From JANLQX01 sp031368215 (GTDB lineage Bacteria; Actinomycetota; Acidimicrobiia; Acidimicrobiales; JANYDT01), in NCBI GenBank assembly GCA_031368215.1, contig JANLRD010000135.1, forward strand, positions 1 through 64,000: 64,000 nucleotides of DNA, given 5' to 3'. The position numbers and the translations under genes were made by a program. The notes beneath the pieces were generated by a model, which was not told the origin of the DNA, searched no databases, and worked only from the letters and a program-made list of their open reading frames with translations. Positions 24,431-32,542 of the stretch are shown one piece after another. The stretch's first letter is position 1, and every line of letters starts with the position of its first letter.

Positions 24431-24432
24431 CG

Positions 24433-24990
24433 TCACCAGGCGGCGCGGAGCTTTGACCAGGTGGTGGAGAGGGCTTCGGGGACGACTCGGGTTTCGGCGA
24501 TGGCGGTCATGAAGTTGGTGTCGCCGTCCCAGCGGGGGAGCGCGTGGATGTGGAGGTGGCCGGGGATGCCCGCACCCGCCGCGCGTCCGAGGTTCGCTCC
24601 GACGTTGAGGCCGCCCGGGTTGTAGGCCCGGGTGATGGCGCCGGTGGCGTGACGGACGAGCGCCCACACCTCGGTGTGCTCAGCGTCGTTCAGTTCACCC
24701 AGGGAACCGACGTGGCGGATCGGCATCACCATCAGGTGACCGCTGGTGTAGGGATACGCGTTGAGGATCACGATGGCATCGTTTCCCCGATGCACGATGA
24801 GGTTCCTCTCGTCGGAATTGCCATCGCTGTCCGACCTCAGGATCCGGCAGAACACGCATTGGGCTTCGTCGCCCGCGACCAGTCCTGCTGCCGCGTGGGC
24901 GTCTTCCTCGGCCGCGACCTTCGTGATGTAGTCGCCCCGCCACGAGGCATCGAGCCGTCCGAGCGCCGGTGACGGATCGCCGGAGTTCAC
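24433..24990 (-). CDS. HIT-family AP4A phosphorylase/hydrolase
   Basis: A 185-residue HIT protein. The active site HLHIHALPRW gives His145, His147 and His149, and CVFC near 45-48 is the usual Cys pair of this subgroup. Extended N- and C-termini match the mycobacterial Rv2613c group, which phosphorolyses diadenosine tetraphosphate. Its ATG overlaps the thrS stop (ATGA), so thrS and this gene are coupled. Because ThrRS makes AP4A as a side product, the pairing is functionally sensible. Confidence 0.92.
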   Translation of the reverse strand: MNSGDPSPALGRLDASWRGDYITKVAAEEDAHAAAGLVAGDEAQCVFCRILRSDSDGNSDERNLIVHRGNDAIVILNAYPYTSGHLMVMPIRHVGSLGELNDAEHTEVWALVRHATGAITRAYNPGGLNVGANLGRAAGAGIPGHLHIHALPRWDGDTNFMTAIAETRVVPEALSTTWSKLRAAW

Positions 24991-26942
24991 GCGCGGGCCT
25001 CGACCTCGGCGGTCACCGCGGCGATGAAGTCGCTGACTTTCACGCCGCGCTCGACGTCCTTGCCGCGGGCGTTCACGCCAACGCTCTGCGCGCTTACGTC
25101 ATCGTCACCCACGACGAGCACGTAGGGGAGCTTCTCGAGCTTGGCCTTGCGGATGCGGGCACCCAACGGCTCGTCGGCACGGACGAGATCGGCACGTAGG
25201 CCTGCGGCGCGGCAATCCGCAGCAACGGACTCGGCGTAGGCGTCGTGTTCGTCGCGCACGCCGAGCACGCGAACCTGAACAGGCGCGAGCCAAGTGGGGA
25301 ACGCGCCGGCGTAGTGCTCCAGCAGCACGCCGAAGAACCGCTCCACCGAACCCATGAGCGCGCGATGCAACATGATCGGACGCTTGCGGGTGTTGTCGGC
25401 CGCAACGTATTCGAGGTCGAAGCGATCGGGCAGGTTGAAGTCGTATTGGATCGTCGACAGCTGCCACTGGCGTCCGATGGCATCGCGGACCTTCACGTCG
25501 ATCTTCGGGCCGTAGAACGCCGCGCCGCCCTCGTCGACGGTGTAGGTCAGGCCCTCGTGTTCCATCGCCGCAACCAGCGCGGCGGTGGCGTCGGCCCAGC
25601 CGGCATCGTCGCCGACGGACTTGTCGGGATCACGAGTTGCCAGCATGGCCTCGAAGTCGGTGAACCCGAACAGGCGCAGGATCTCGATCACGAAGTGCAG
25701 GAGCGAGATGATCTCCTCGGCTGCCTGCTCCTGGGCGCAGAAGATGTGGGCGTCGTCCTGGGTGAATCCACGGATGCGCATCAGACCGTGGAGGGTGCCG
25801 GCGCGTTCGTAGCGGTACACGGTGCCGAGCTCGAACAACCGCAAGGGCAGCTCGCGGTACGAGCGCTGACGCGACCGGAACACCAGGCAGTGCATCGGGC
25901 AGTTCATCGGCTTCGGGTAGTACGTCCCGTTGTCCATCTCCATCGGGGGGTACATGCCGTCCTTGTAGAACGACAGGTGTCCCGAGGTCTCGAACAGTCG
26001 GGCATTCGCAAGGTGGGGGGTGTACGCGAACTCGTAGCCACCCGCGGCGTGGCGCGAGCGTGACTCGTCCTCCATGAGCTTGCGGATGATGGCGCCCTTC
26101 GGGTGCCACACTGCGAGTCCGCCGCCCAACTCGTGGGGAAAGCTGAGCAGGTCGAGCTCGACGGCCAGCTTGCGGTGGTCGCGCTTCTCGGCCTCTTCGA
26201 GTCGGGTGAGGTGCTCCTGGAGTGCCTTGTTCGACTCCCACGCGGTGCCGTAGATGCGCTGGAGCATCGGGCGCTTCTCGTCGCCGCGCCAATAGGCGCC
26301 GGCAACTTTCATGAGCTTGAAGGAACCGAGTCGGCCAGTCGACGGCACGTGAGGGCCGCGGCAAAGGTCGACGAAGTCGTCGCGGTTGCGGTAGTAGCTG
26401 ACGATGGTGCCGCCCCCACCTTCGGCAGCGTCTTCCTTGCCGCCGACGCCCTTGATGATCTCGACCTTGAACGGCTGATCGGCGAACAGGGCGAGGCCTT
26501 CATCGAGGGGCAGCTCACCGCGGACAAACGGCTGGTTCTCCTGGACGATCTCGCTCATTCGGCCTTCGATGCGGGTCAGGTCGCTCTCCGTGAACCGGGC
26601 GCCGTCGGGCAACTCGAAGTCGTAATAGAAGCCGTTGTCGATGGCCGGACCGATGGCGTACTTGGCGCCCGGCCACAGATCACAGACGGCCTGCGCCAAC
26701 ACGTGGGCCGTCGAGTGACGCAGCACATGGCGGCCGTCGTCGGAATCCGCGGTCACGATGGCGACGGACGCACCGTCGGGGAGTTCCCGGTTCAGGTCGA
26801 CGACCTCGCCGTTCACCTTCCCGGCCAATGCCGCTTTGGCGAGCCGGGCACCGATCGAGGCTGCCAGATCAGCCGTCGTCGACCCGGTCGGCAGTTCTTT
26901 CGCGGAGCCGTCGGGAAGGGTGAGGGTGATCTGGTCAGACAT
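24987..26942 (-). CDS. thrS: Threonyl-tRNA synthetase
   Basis: A 651-residue class II synthetase with all domains: TGS (1-62, LTLPDGSAKELPTGS), the N2 editing domain with RHSTAHVLAQAV (about 76-87), the catalytic core with motif 2 and the zinc Cys in MNCPMHCLVFRS, and the C-terminal anticodon-binding domain (VRVLGVRDEHDAYAESVAA). The start is ATG 26942; upstream frame continues but contains no TGS sequence. The first gene of a run thrS, HIT, (unknown), pgsA, acyltransferase, pimA. Confidence 0.97.
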   Translation of the reverse strand: MSDQITLTLPDGSAKELPTGSTTADLAASIGARLAKAALAGKVNGEVVDLNRELPDGASVAIVTADSDDGRHVLRHSTAHVLAQAVCDLWPGAKYAIGPAIDNGFYYDFELPDGARFTESDLTRIEGRMSEIVQENQPFVRGELPLDEGLALFADQPFKVEIIKGVGGKEDAAEGGGGTIVSYYRNRDDFVDLCRGPHVPSTGRLGSFKLMKVAGAYWRGDEKRPMLQRIYGTAWESNKALQEHLTRLEEAEKRDHRKLAVELDLLSFPHELGGGLAVWHPKGAIIRKLMEDESRSRHAAGGYEFAYTPHLANARLFETSGHLSFYKDGMYPPMEMDNGTYYPKPMNCPMHCLVFRSRQRSYRELPLRLFELGTVYRYERAGTLHGLMRIRGFTQDDAHIFCAQEQAAEEIISLLHFVIEILRLFGFTDFEAMLATRDPDKSVGDDAGWADATAALVAAMEHEGLTYTVDEGGAAFYGPKIDVKVRDAIGRQWQLSTIQYDFNLPDRFDLEYVAADNTRKRPIMLHRALMGSVERFFGVLLEHYAGAFPTWLAPVQVRVLGVRDEHDAYAESVAADCRAAGLRADLVRADEPLGARIRKAKLEKLPYVLVVGDDDVSAQSVGVNARGKDVERGVKVSDFIAAVTAEVEARA

Positions 26943-27206
26943 AGCAGCACAATCCTTGCGGGAGTCATGCGAGGCGAAGGCCCGCACATCGGCAGAGCCG
27001 TAGAGCCTAGGGCCACCCTCTCGGAGCCCCGGGGCACCTTTTTCCGGCGTGTTCTCGGCGCGCTCGCCCGGGCGACGGTCGGTTCAGCTGTCGTCCCGTC
27101 GGTCCATGTTCGACCTGACCTCAGGTCCGCTGCTCATCGAGGAACGACACTTTTCCGGTGAACCCGTCGGAGTTTGCGCCGATGCGGCGATACTCCATTA
27201 GTGGGA

Positions 27207-27725
27207 ATGGCCGTCGAGGAACCTGAGCACGGCGAGTCGCTGTTGCGGCTCTATGACGACGCTCTCCCGCGTGTGTTCGGCTACCTCCGGAACCGCTGCG
27301 AGTCCCACTCGGCCGCAGAGGAACTCACCAGCGAGACCTTCCTCGCAGCCGTTTCCCAGATCCGCAGGGGGGTGCTCGACGAAGTGACCATCGCTTGGCT
27401 CATCGGTATTGCCCGTCACAAGCTCCTCGATCACTGGCGGCGGGGTGACTCCCGAGCAACTGACTCGTTCGATCCGGCTCTACCACCGAACGACCCCGCG
27501 CTCCACGAAGACCCCTGGGACGCCGTGCTCGACCAACACCGTGTCGCCGTCGTTCTCGCAGAGCTCGGCGCTCATCACCGCAGCGCCCTCACCCTGCGCT
27601 ACGTCGACGGCCTTCCCGTCGCCGATGTCGCCGAAACACTCGGCCGGACGCTTCACGCCACCGAGGCGCTTCTCGTCCGCGCCCGCCTCGCGTTCCGCCG
27701 TCTCTACGAAGGGAGCGACCAATGA
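27207..27725 (+). CDS. ECF-type RNA polymerase sigma factor
   Basis: A 172-residue sigma-70-family protein. Region 2 is YDDALPRVFGYLRNRCESHSAAEELTSETFLAAV with a DHWRR segment (region 2.4) near 77-81; region 4 is LAELGAHHRSALTLRYVDGLPVADVAETLGRTLHATEALLVRARLAFRR. ATG 27207 is chosen; GTG 27201 and TTG 27174 are in frame. The stop overlaps the next ATG (ATGA), so it is translated with the VOC protein, whose N-terminus may act as an anti-sigma or partner segment. The preceding 264-bp gap (26943-27206) shows no clear promoter. Confidence 0.88.
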   Translation: MAVEEPEHGESLLRLYDDALPRVFGYLRNRCESHSAAEELTSETFLAAVSQIRRGVLDEVTIAWLIGIARHKLLDHWRRGDSRATDSFDPALPPNDPALHEDPWDAVLDQHRVAVVLAELGAHHRSALTLRYVDGLPVADVAETLGRTLHATEALLVRARLAFRRLYEGSDQ

Positions 27726-28669
27726 GTTCGGCATTTGACTCGCTTCGCCGGATCGACCTGCCCGGCCCGGTCGACACGCGCTTTGCGTCCGAACTGAAGC
27801 AGCGCGTTGGCGTCGCGCTTGGCCTGGACGACGCCAGCCCCAGTTCTCCACCTCCTCTTTCCGCCCCAGATCGGAGCACCATGTCCCCACAGATCGTTCC
27901 GCAAACCATCACGCCGTATCTGTGCGTTCGCGATGGCCGTGCCGCGCTCGACTGGTACCGCACGTACTTCGGTGCCGCCGTGTCGAACGTCTTCGACACC
28001 GATGGCAAGGTCGGCCACGCCGAGCTCGAGTTCGGTGGAGCGGTGTTCTACCTCGCCGACGAATTCCCGGAGATCGGGTTCCTGGCGCCCACAACGGTTG
28101 GACCCGGACACTCGCATCTGATGGTTGTTCGTGTCGCTGATATCGATGGCATCGTCGCTCGTGCACTCCAAGGTGGCGCGTCGGCCACGCCGGTTGCGGA
28201 GGAGCACGGCAGTCGCAATTCGTCGGTGGTCGATCCCTACGGTCATCAATGGAAACTCGGTAGCCCCGTCGTATCGGCGGTCGAAGCCTCCTCCCGGCGA
28301 GCACCATCGGAGCCGTACTACCTGACGCTCACGACCCCAGACGTCGAACGTGGAGCGGCGTTCTATGGAGCGGTCCTCGGGTGGGAGTTCAGTGAGCCGT
28401 TCAACGGCGGACGCCACGTCGAGAACACCAAGACGCCGATCGGGATGCGGCCGCCGGTCAATCCCTTCAGCACGACCGCGCCAGGCGAGATCACCATGTG
28501 GTGGGTCGCCCGCGACTTCGATGCGGCGGTCCAGCGAGTCCGAGACGCCGGCGGTTCCGTCGAAAGTATGAACACCTACGACTCCGGTCGCGAGGCCGTG
28601 TGTCTTGACAACCAGGGCATCGAGTTCCGCCTCAGCGAACCGGCCCCCGGTTACGACGTGCAGCGCTGA
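27722..28669 (+). CDS. Two-domain VOC protein with N-terminal sigma-partner-like segment
   Basis: A 315-residue protein. Residues 1-45 (FDSLRRIDLPGPVDTRFASELKQRV) form a Pro-rich helical leader, followed by two VOC modules: PYLCVRDGRAALDWYRTYFGA (about 66-86, PhnB-like) to VVDPYGHQWKL, and PYYLTLTTPDVERGAAFYGAVLGWEF (about 199-224) to a C-terminal NQGIEFRLSEPAPG. Similar leaders precede VOC proteins encoded right after ECF sigma genes in actinobacteria. The leader is too short for a classical anti-sigma zinc domain. Likely roles are binding or modifying a small hydrophobic molecule or antibiotic; specifics unknown. Confidence 0.85.
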   Translation: MSSAFDSLRRIDLPGPVDTRFASELKQRVGVALGLDDASPSSPPPLSAPDRSTMSPQIVPQTITPYLCVRDGRAALDWYRTYFGAAVSNVFDTDGKVGHAELEFGGAVFYLADEFPEIGFLAPTTVGPGHSHLMVVRVADIDGIVARALQGGASATPVAEEHGSRNSSVVDPYGHQWKLGSPVVSAVEASSRRAPSEPYYLTLTTPDVERGAAFYGAVLGWEFSEPFNGGRHVENTKTPIGMRPPVNPFSTTAPGEITMWWVARDFDAAVQRVRDAGGSVESMNTYDSGREAVCLDNQGIEFRLSEPAPGYDVQR

Positions 28670-28701
28670 GACCATATAACCCGGGTCATCCGCCAGGGCC
28701 G

Positions 28702-28717
28702 GAGAGCTTTGGCTCTC
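28702..28717. terminator. Short hairpin between convergent genes
   Basis: GAGAGC-TTTG-GCTCTC, a 6-bp stem in the gap between the VOC stop (28669) and the 28741 gene. There is no strong U-tract. Weak evidence for a terminator. Confidence 0.35.
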
Positions 28718-28740
28718 GTTGATTCCTTGCGGGTGATCGG

Positions 28741-29160
28741 TCAGAGGTCGAACGACTCGGCGAGGAGATCGCGGAGATCGTCGTCGAGGTCGGCCGGAGT
28801 CTCCAGGTTGGCGACGAACCACTTCGTCGCCGAGTCACGTCCGTTGGTCATCGGCTTGTTGCGGATCGTGCGATGGCGAACGTCGCGTCGCATCGGAAAG
28901 GTCAGCGCTAGCCAGGTTCGCTTCGACCGGAGCTGGATCCAGCTCGACGGTCGCTTGAAGAAGATGCCGACGGAGACCGGCTCGATCGTCTCCGGACCAA
29001 GCGTGTCGACGAACGCCCGGACCGCTTCGAAGATGGGGCGTTCGAAGGAGGGGCCGGACGAGAAGTACTCGTCGACCGTCATGGCGGGGGCGCACTCGTG
29101 CGACTGACCCTTCCGTCGGAACGAGCGCCGACACGAGGTACAGGTCCACGGATCGGCCAT
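28741..29160 (-). CDS. DUF5655-like protein with N-terminal zinc knuckle
   Basis: A 139-residue protein. The first 22 residues (WTCTSCRRSFRRKGQSHEC) hold a CxxC plus His-x-Cys arrangement suited to one zinc. The rest (TVDEYFSSGPSFERPIFEAVRAFVDTLGPETIEPVSVGIFFKR) matches DUF5655, a domain thought to be nucleic-acid- or nuclease-associated. The function is unknown. ATG 29160; frame continues upstream into mshC without similarity. It is in the same direction as mshC, 20 bp apart. Confidence 0.72.
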   Translation of the reverse strand: MADPWTCTSCRRSFRRKGQSHECAPAMTVDEYFSSGPSFERPIFEAVRAFVDTLGPETIEPVSVGIFFKRPSSWIQLRSKRTWLALTFPMRRDVRHRTIRNKPMTNGRDSATKWFVANLETPADLDDDLRDLLAESFDL

Positions 29161-29180
29161 GGGTGCCTCAGTCGGTAGCG

Positions 29181-30299
29181 CTACAGGACGACGCCGAGGA
29201 GAAGAGCCGCGGTCGACACGCCCTCGCCTCGTGCTGCGGCAGCATCGATCGCCGCCACGGCGCCCGGTGTGTCGAGATCGTTGTCGAGACACGCCCGCAC
29301 CTCGGCGAGCGCACCGTCGCCCTCACCGGCTTCGCGCCACGTGGCAAGACGTGCTGCGCCGGTCGGGAGCAGATGGTCGAACCATTCCCACCCGTCGCGG
29401 TAGTGGTGCGCCACGATGATGAGACGGATCACCATCGGGTCATAGCCCTCGGCCGTCAAGTCGCTCACGTAGCGGAGGTTGCCGAGCGACTTCGACATCT
29501 TCACGCCATCGAGCTTCACGTAGGACTGGTGCATCCAATGCCGGGCCAGCGGCTGCCCGGTCGCCGCCTCGGACTGGGCCGCCTCGCACTCGTGGTGGGG
29601 GAAGATAAGGTCCTCGCCACCACCGTGCAGATCGAGCGTGGTGGTCCCCAGCTCACGCATGGACAACGCCGAACACTCGATGTGCCAACCCGGGCGGCCC
29701 GGACCCCACAGCGACTCCCACGACGGCTCGTCGGGAAGAGACGGTTGCCAGAGGATGAAGTCGAGCGGATCGCGTTTGTTCGGGTCCTCGACGTTGCCGC
29801 CCCGCTCGGCCGCATAGGCCAGCATCTGCTCTCTGGAGTACCCGCTGATCTGGCCGAACTTCTCGAACGACGCCACGTCGAAGTACACCGCGCCGCCCGC
29901 CTGATAGGCGTGGCCGCTCTGGAGCACCTTGTCGATGAAGCCCAGGATGTCGGGAATGGCGCTTGTCGCCCGCGGCTCCGACCATGACGCAAGCTGCCCG
30001 AGAACCCGCATGTCCTCATCGAACTTGGCCACTTCCTCGGCGGCGAGATCGAGATAGTGCACGCCCTTCTCGCGCGCCTTCGCCAGGATCGAGTCGTCGA
30101 CGTCGGTGATGTTGCGTACGCACCGGGTCTCGTGGCCGAGGTCTCGCAGCCGTCGCTGGAGCACGTCGTACGTGATGAAACAGGCGGCGTGACCGATATG
30201 GGTCGTGTCGTAGGGCGTGACTCCGCAGGTGTAGATCTTCACGATCGGGTCGGGTTCGAAAGGAACGACCGACCGGCGGGCGGTGTCATAGAGCTTCAT
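29181..30299 (-). CDS. mshC: Cysteine:GlcN-Ins ligase (mycothiol biosynthesis)
   Basis: A 372-residue ATP-dependent ligase joining Cys to GlcN-inositol. The CysRS-like fold carries YTCGVTPYDTTHIGHA (about 23-38) in the MshC form (TPYD-THxGHA), not the GPTVYD...HIGNAR form of CysRS. PGRPGWHIECSAL and FPHHE are zinc-site segments, with KMSKS in DGVKMSKSLGN, and the C-terminus LDNDLDTPGAVAAID...LLGV matches mycobacterial MshC. The full tRNA-binding C-domain of CysRS is absent. ATG 30299 (a GTG two codons upstream is in frame). It implies the host makes mycothiol. Confidence 0.88.
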   Translation of the reverse strand: MKLYDTARRSVVPFEPDPIVKIYTCGVTPYDTTHIGHAACFITYDVLQRRLRDLGHETRCVRNITDVDDSILAKAREKGVHYLDLAAEEVAKFDEDMRVLGQLASWSEPRATSAIPDILGFIDKVLQSGHAYQAGGAVYFDVASFEKFGQISGYSREQMLAYAAERGGNVEDPNKRDPLDFILWQPSLPDEPSWESLWGPGRPGWHIECSALSMRELGTTTLDLHGGGEDLIFPHHECEAAQSEAATGQPLARHWMHQSYVKLDGVKMSKSLGNLRYVSDLTAEGYDPMVIRLIIVAHHYRDGWEWFDHLLPTGAARLATWREAGEGDGALAEVRACLDNDLDTPGAVAAIDAAAARGEGVSTAALLLGVVL

Positions 30300-30368
30300 C
30301 GGCACGGCGAACGTTCTAGACGACGGAAGGACGTTCGGCGGGCAGTGCGTCCTCGGCGCGGTCCTGGG

Positions 30369-31025
30369 TCACGCATCGATCCCGGTCATACGCAGGGCCG
30401 ACCGGGTCTTGTAGCGCATGTTGAGCTGAAGCAGGACGGCGGCGAACGCCTCGATCGGAGCGGCGTTCGACAGTCCACCGGTGTCGAGCGGGCGACAGCC
30501 GGGGATCTTGCGCACGATGTCGGCGGTGACCTCGGTGGCCTTGATGTGGTCGGAGCAGATCAACACGTCGCTCTCGATCGGTTCGGTGATGTTGCCGAGT
30601 TCGCGCGCGGGCAGGTGGTGGAATGCCCCGGCGACGAGTGCGCGCGGGACAATCGCCTGGACGCTCGCCGCAACAGATCCTCTCGGAGGAACGAGCGGCT
30701 GGAACTCGGGCCCGACCTTGGCGAGGGCGTTGGCCATCGAGATCACGACCTTGCCCTTCAGGAGATCGGCAACGCTCAAGGCGGTCGAGGCCGTGGACTC
30801 CCACGGGGTGGCGATGATGACGACGTCGGCCGTGGCCGCTCCTGTGTTGGTGTCGGCCGTCAACGACAGCTTGTGATCCGGCCAGCGATCGAGGATCGAG
30901 TCGACGGCCTCCATGGCCTTGTACTTCGATCGTGAGCCGATCACGACGTCGTAGCCGACCGATGCAAGTCGGGCCGCAAGCCCGCTTCCGGCCGGACCGG
31001 TACCACCAAGGACTGCAATTCGCAT
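30369..31025 (-). CDS. npdG: F420H2:NADP+ oxidoreductase
   Basis: A 218-residue single-domain Rossmann protein starting MRIAVLGGTGPAGSGLAARLA (nucleotide loop GGTGPAGSG at 7-15). IGSRS after β2 binds the NADP phosphate. The FNO family pattern continues with VVIIATPWE, VVISMANAL and AGAFHHLPA. It transfers hydride between F420 and NADP(H), linking the F420 pool to NADPH. Together with the PPOX gene at 1371 it indicates an F420-using organism. It lies 69 bp from mshC in the same direction and is divergent from fabI. Confidence 0.92.
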   Translation of the reverse strand: MRIAVLGGTGPAGSGLAARLASVGYDVVIGSRSKYKAMEAVDSILDRWPDHKLSLTADTNTGAATADVVIIATPWESTASTALSVADLLKGKVVISMANALAKVGPEFQPLVPPRGSVAASVQAIVPRALVAGAFHHLPARELGNITEPIESDVLICSDHIKATEVTADIVRKIPGCRPLDTGGLSNAAPIEAFAAVLLQLNMRYKTRSALRMTGIDA

Positions 31026-31231
31026 CCGCCGACTCTTGTCGAAAACGGCAGGTCCTCGCCAACCGGAACGCCCGTGACGTCGGTCGCAGCGGTTGTGGAG
31101 CGTCGTTCTTCGCGCCCCGGTGGCCAGTGGGGCGTAACCTGCTCAGCGGCATCACGGTCCGGCCCGGGCTGGTTCAGATGCTTGTTCGACTGCCTGGTCC
31201 GCGTGGCTGGCCTGAGTGAAGGGTGCGCCAG

Positions 31232-32020
31232 ATGGGGTTGCTCACAGGGAAACGCTTGTTGATCACCGGGGTGCTGACTGATGCCTCGATTGCCTACGGC
31301 GTCGCCCAGACCGCTCTCGACGAGGGCGCCGCCATCGTCTTGACCGGAGCCGGGCGCGGTCTGTCGCTGACCGAACGCATCTCGCGTAAGCTGCGACTCC
31401 CCGATGGCAGTGAGCCCGTCGAGGTTCTCGAGCTCGACATCACCTCGTCCGAGCAGATGGACGCTGTCGTCGCCCGTCTCACGGCGAAGTGGGGCGCCGT
31501 CGACGGCTGTCTCCACGCCATCGGCTTCGCACCGCAATCGTGTCTCGGTGACGACTTCTTCGCCGCATCCTGGGACGACGTCGCCACGGCGGTGCAGATC
31601 TCGACCTACTCCTACAGCGTCCTCGCCAAAGGCCTGCGTCCGCTGTTCCTGGCGGCCGGCGGCGGTGCACTCGTCGGTCTCGACTTCGATGCCACGGTCG
31701 CCTGGCCGGCGTACAACTGGATGGGCGTCGCCAAAGCCGGACTCGAATCGCTGAACCGTTACCTCGCCCGCGAGCTCGGCCCGGACGGTGTCCGGGTGAA
31801 TCTGGTTGCCGCCGGGCCGCTCAAGACGCTGGCCGCCAAATCCATCCCCGGGTTCTCCAAGTTCGAGGACGTCTGGACGGAGAAGGCCCCGCTCGGCTGG
31901 GACGTCAAGGATTCGTCGGCAGTGGCGAAGGCCTGTTGCGCGTTGCTTTCCGACTGGTTCCCGATGACCACCGGCACGATGATCCATGTCGACGGCGGCT
32001 TCCGCGCCATGGGGGCCTGA
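31232..32020 (+). CDS. fabI: Enoyl-[acyl-carrier-protein] reductase (NADH), InhA-like FabI
   Basis: A 262-residue SDR-superfamily enzyme for the last step of fatty-acid elongation. MGLLTGKRLLITGVLTDASIAYGVA is the FabI nucleotide site; the catalytic Tyr161 and Lys168 lie in AYNWMGVAKAGLES, matching Tyr158/Lys165 of InhA. GPLKTLAAKSIPGF is the substrate loop, and TGTMIHVDGGFRAMG the C-terminus. ATG 31232 is preferred; a GTG at 31223 sits right after GAAGG. The stop overlaps the next ATG (TGATG). Confidence 0.95.
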   Translation: MGLLTGKRLLITGVLTDASIAYGVAQTALDEGAAIVLTGAGRGLSLTERISRKLRLPDGSEPVEVLELDITSSEQMDAVVARLTAKWGAVDGCLHAIGFAPQSCLGDDFFAASWDDVATAVQISTYSYSVLAKGLRPLFLAAGGGALVGLDFDATVAWPAYNWMGVAKAGLESLNRYLARELGPDGVRVNLVAAGPLKTLAAKSIPGFSKFEDVWTEKAPLGWDVKDSSAVAKACCALLSDWFPMTTGTMIHVDGGFRAMGA

Positions 32021-32529
32021 TGGCCGAGAAGCCATCTTCGCAACGACGCGTTGGCGTGCAGCCGTTCTCGAGAGAGATGGTGCAGGACCACCTCGATCGG
32101 ATGGAGCTCAAGTTCGTCACCGATGACGACGGCGACTTCACCGTCGACTTCAGCCTCAACGACGAGGAAGAGATCGTCCTTCGGGTCCTCATGAGCGCCG
32201 AGGGTCCGAACGAGGACATCTTCGTGATCCGGGGCGTGACCAACCTGATGGTGCCGAAGACGCTGTGGCCCAAAGTCATGGCCGGCTGCAACCAGTGGAA
32301 CCAGGAGCGTCGCTATCCGAAGGCGTACCTGTTCGTGCCCGAGAACGAGGAAACCCTGTTCGGCACGATCCATCTCGAAGGGCAGTTCCCCCTCGGGGCC
32401 GGAGTCACCCAGCCGCTCGTCGACGAACTCATCACCACGCTCGTGCAGACATCCTTCGCGTTCTGGCAGGACGCGTTCGAGTCGGGCCTTCTGGCTGAAG
32501 AAGACATGCCCGAGACACCGAACGACTGA
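32020..32529 (+). CDS. YbjN-domain protein
   Basis: A 169-residue α/β protein of the YbjN/type III chaperone-like fold. The pattern SREMVQDHLDRMELKFVTDDDGDFTVDFSL (about 17-46), then ANxWNxxxRxPKAYL as CNQWNQERRYPKAYLFV, supports the call. Its role is unknown; YbjN proteins are thought to act as chaperone-like regulators. It is coupled to fabI by a TGATG overlap, so it may help envelope lipid metabolism (inference). Confidence 0.82.
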   Translation: MAEKPSSQRRVGVQPFSREMVQDHLDRMELKFVTDDDGDFTVDFSLNDEEEIVLRVLMSAEGPNEDIFVIRGVTNLMVPKTLWPKVMAGCNQWNQERRYPKAYLFVPENEETLFGTIHLEGQFPLGAGVTQPLVDELITTLVQTSFAFWQDAFESGLLAEEDMPETPND

Positions 32530-32542
32530 GTTCGTGGATCGG

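Noticed and set aside
27001..27030. AGGGTGG in the thrS leader, similar to the T-box motif
   Set aside because: No specifier stem, no ACC continuation of the antiterminator motif and no terminator hairpin are visible, so a T-box is not supported.
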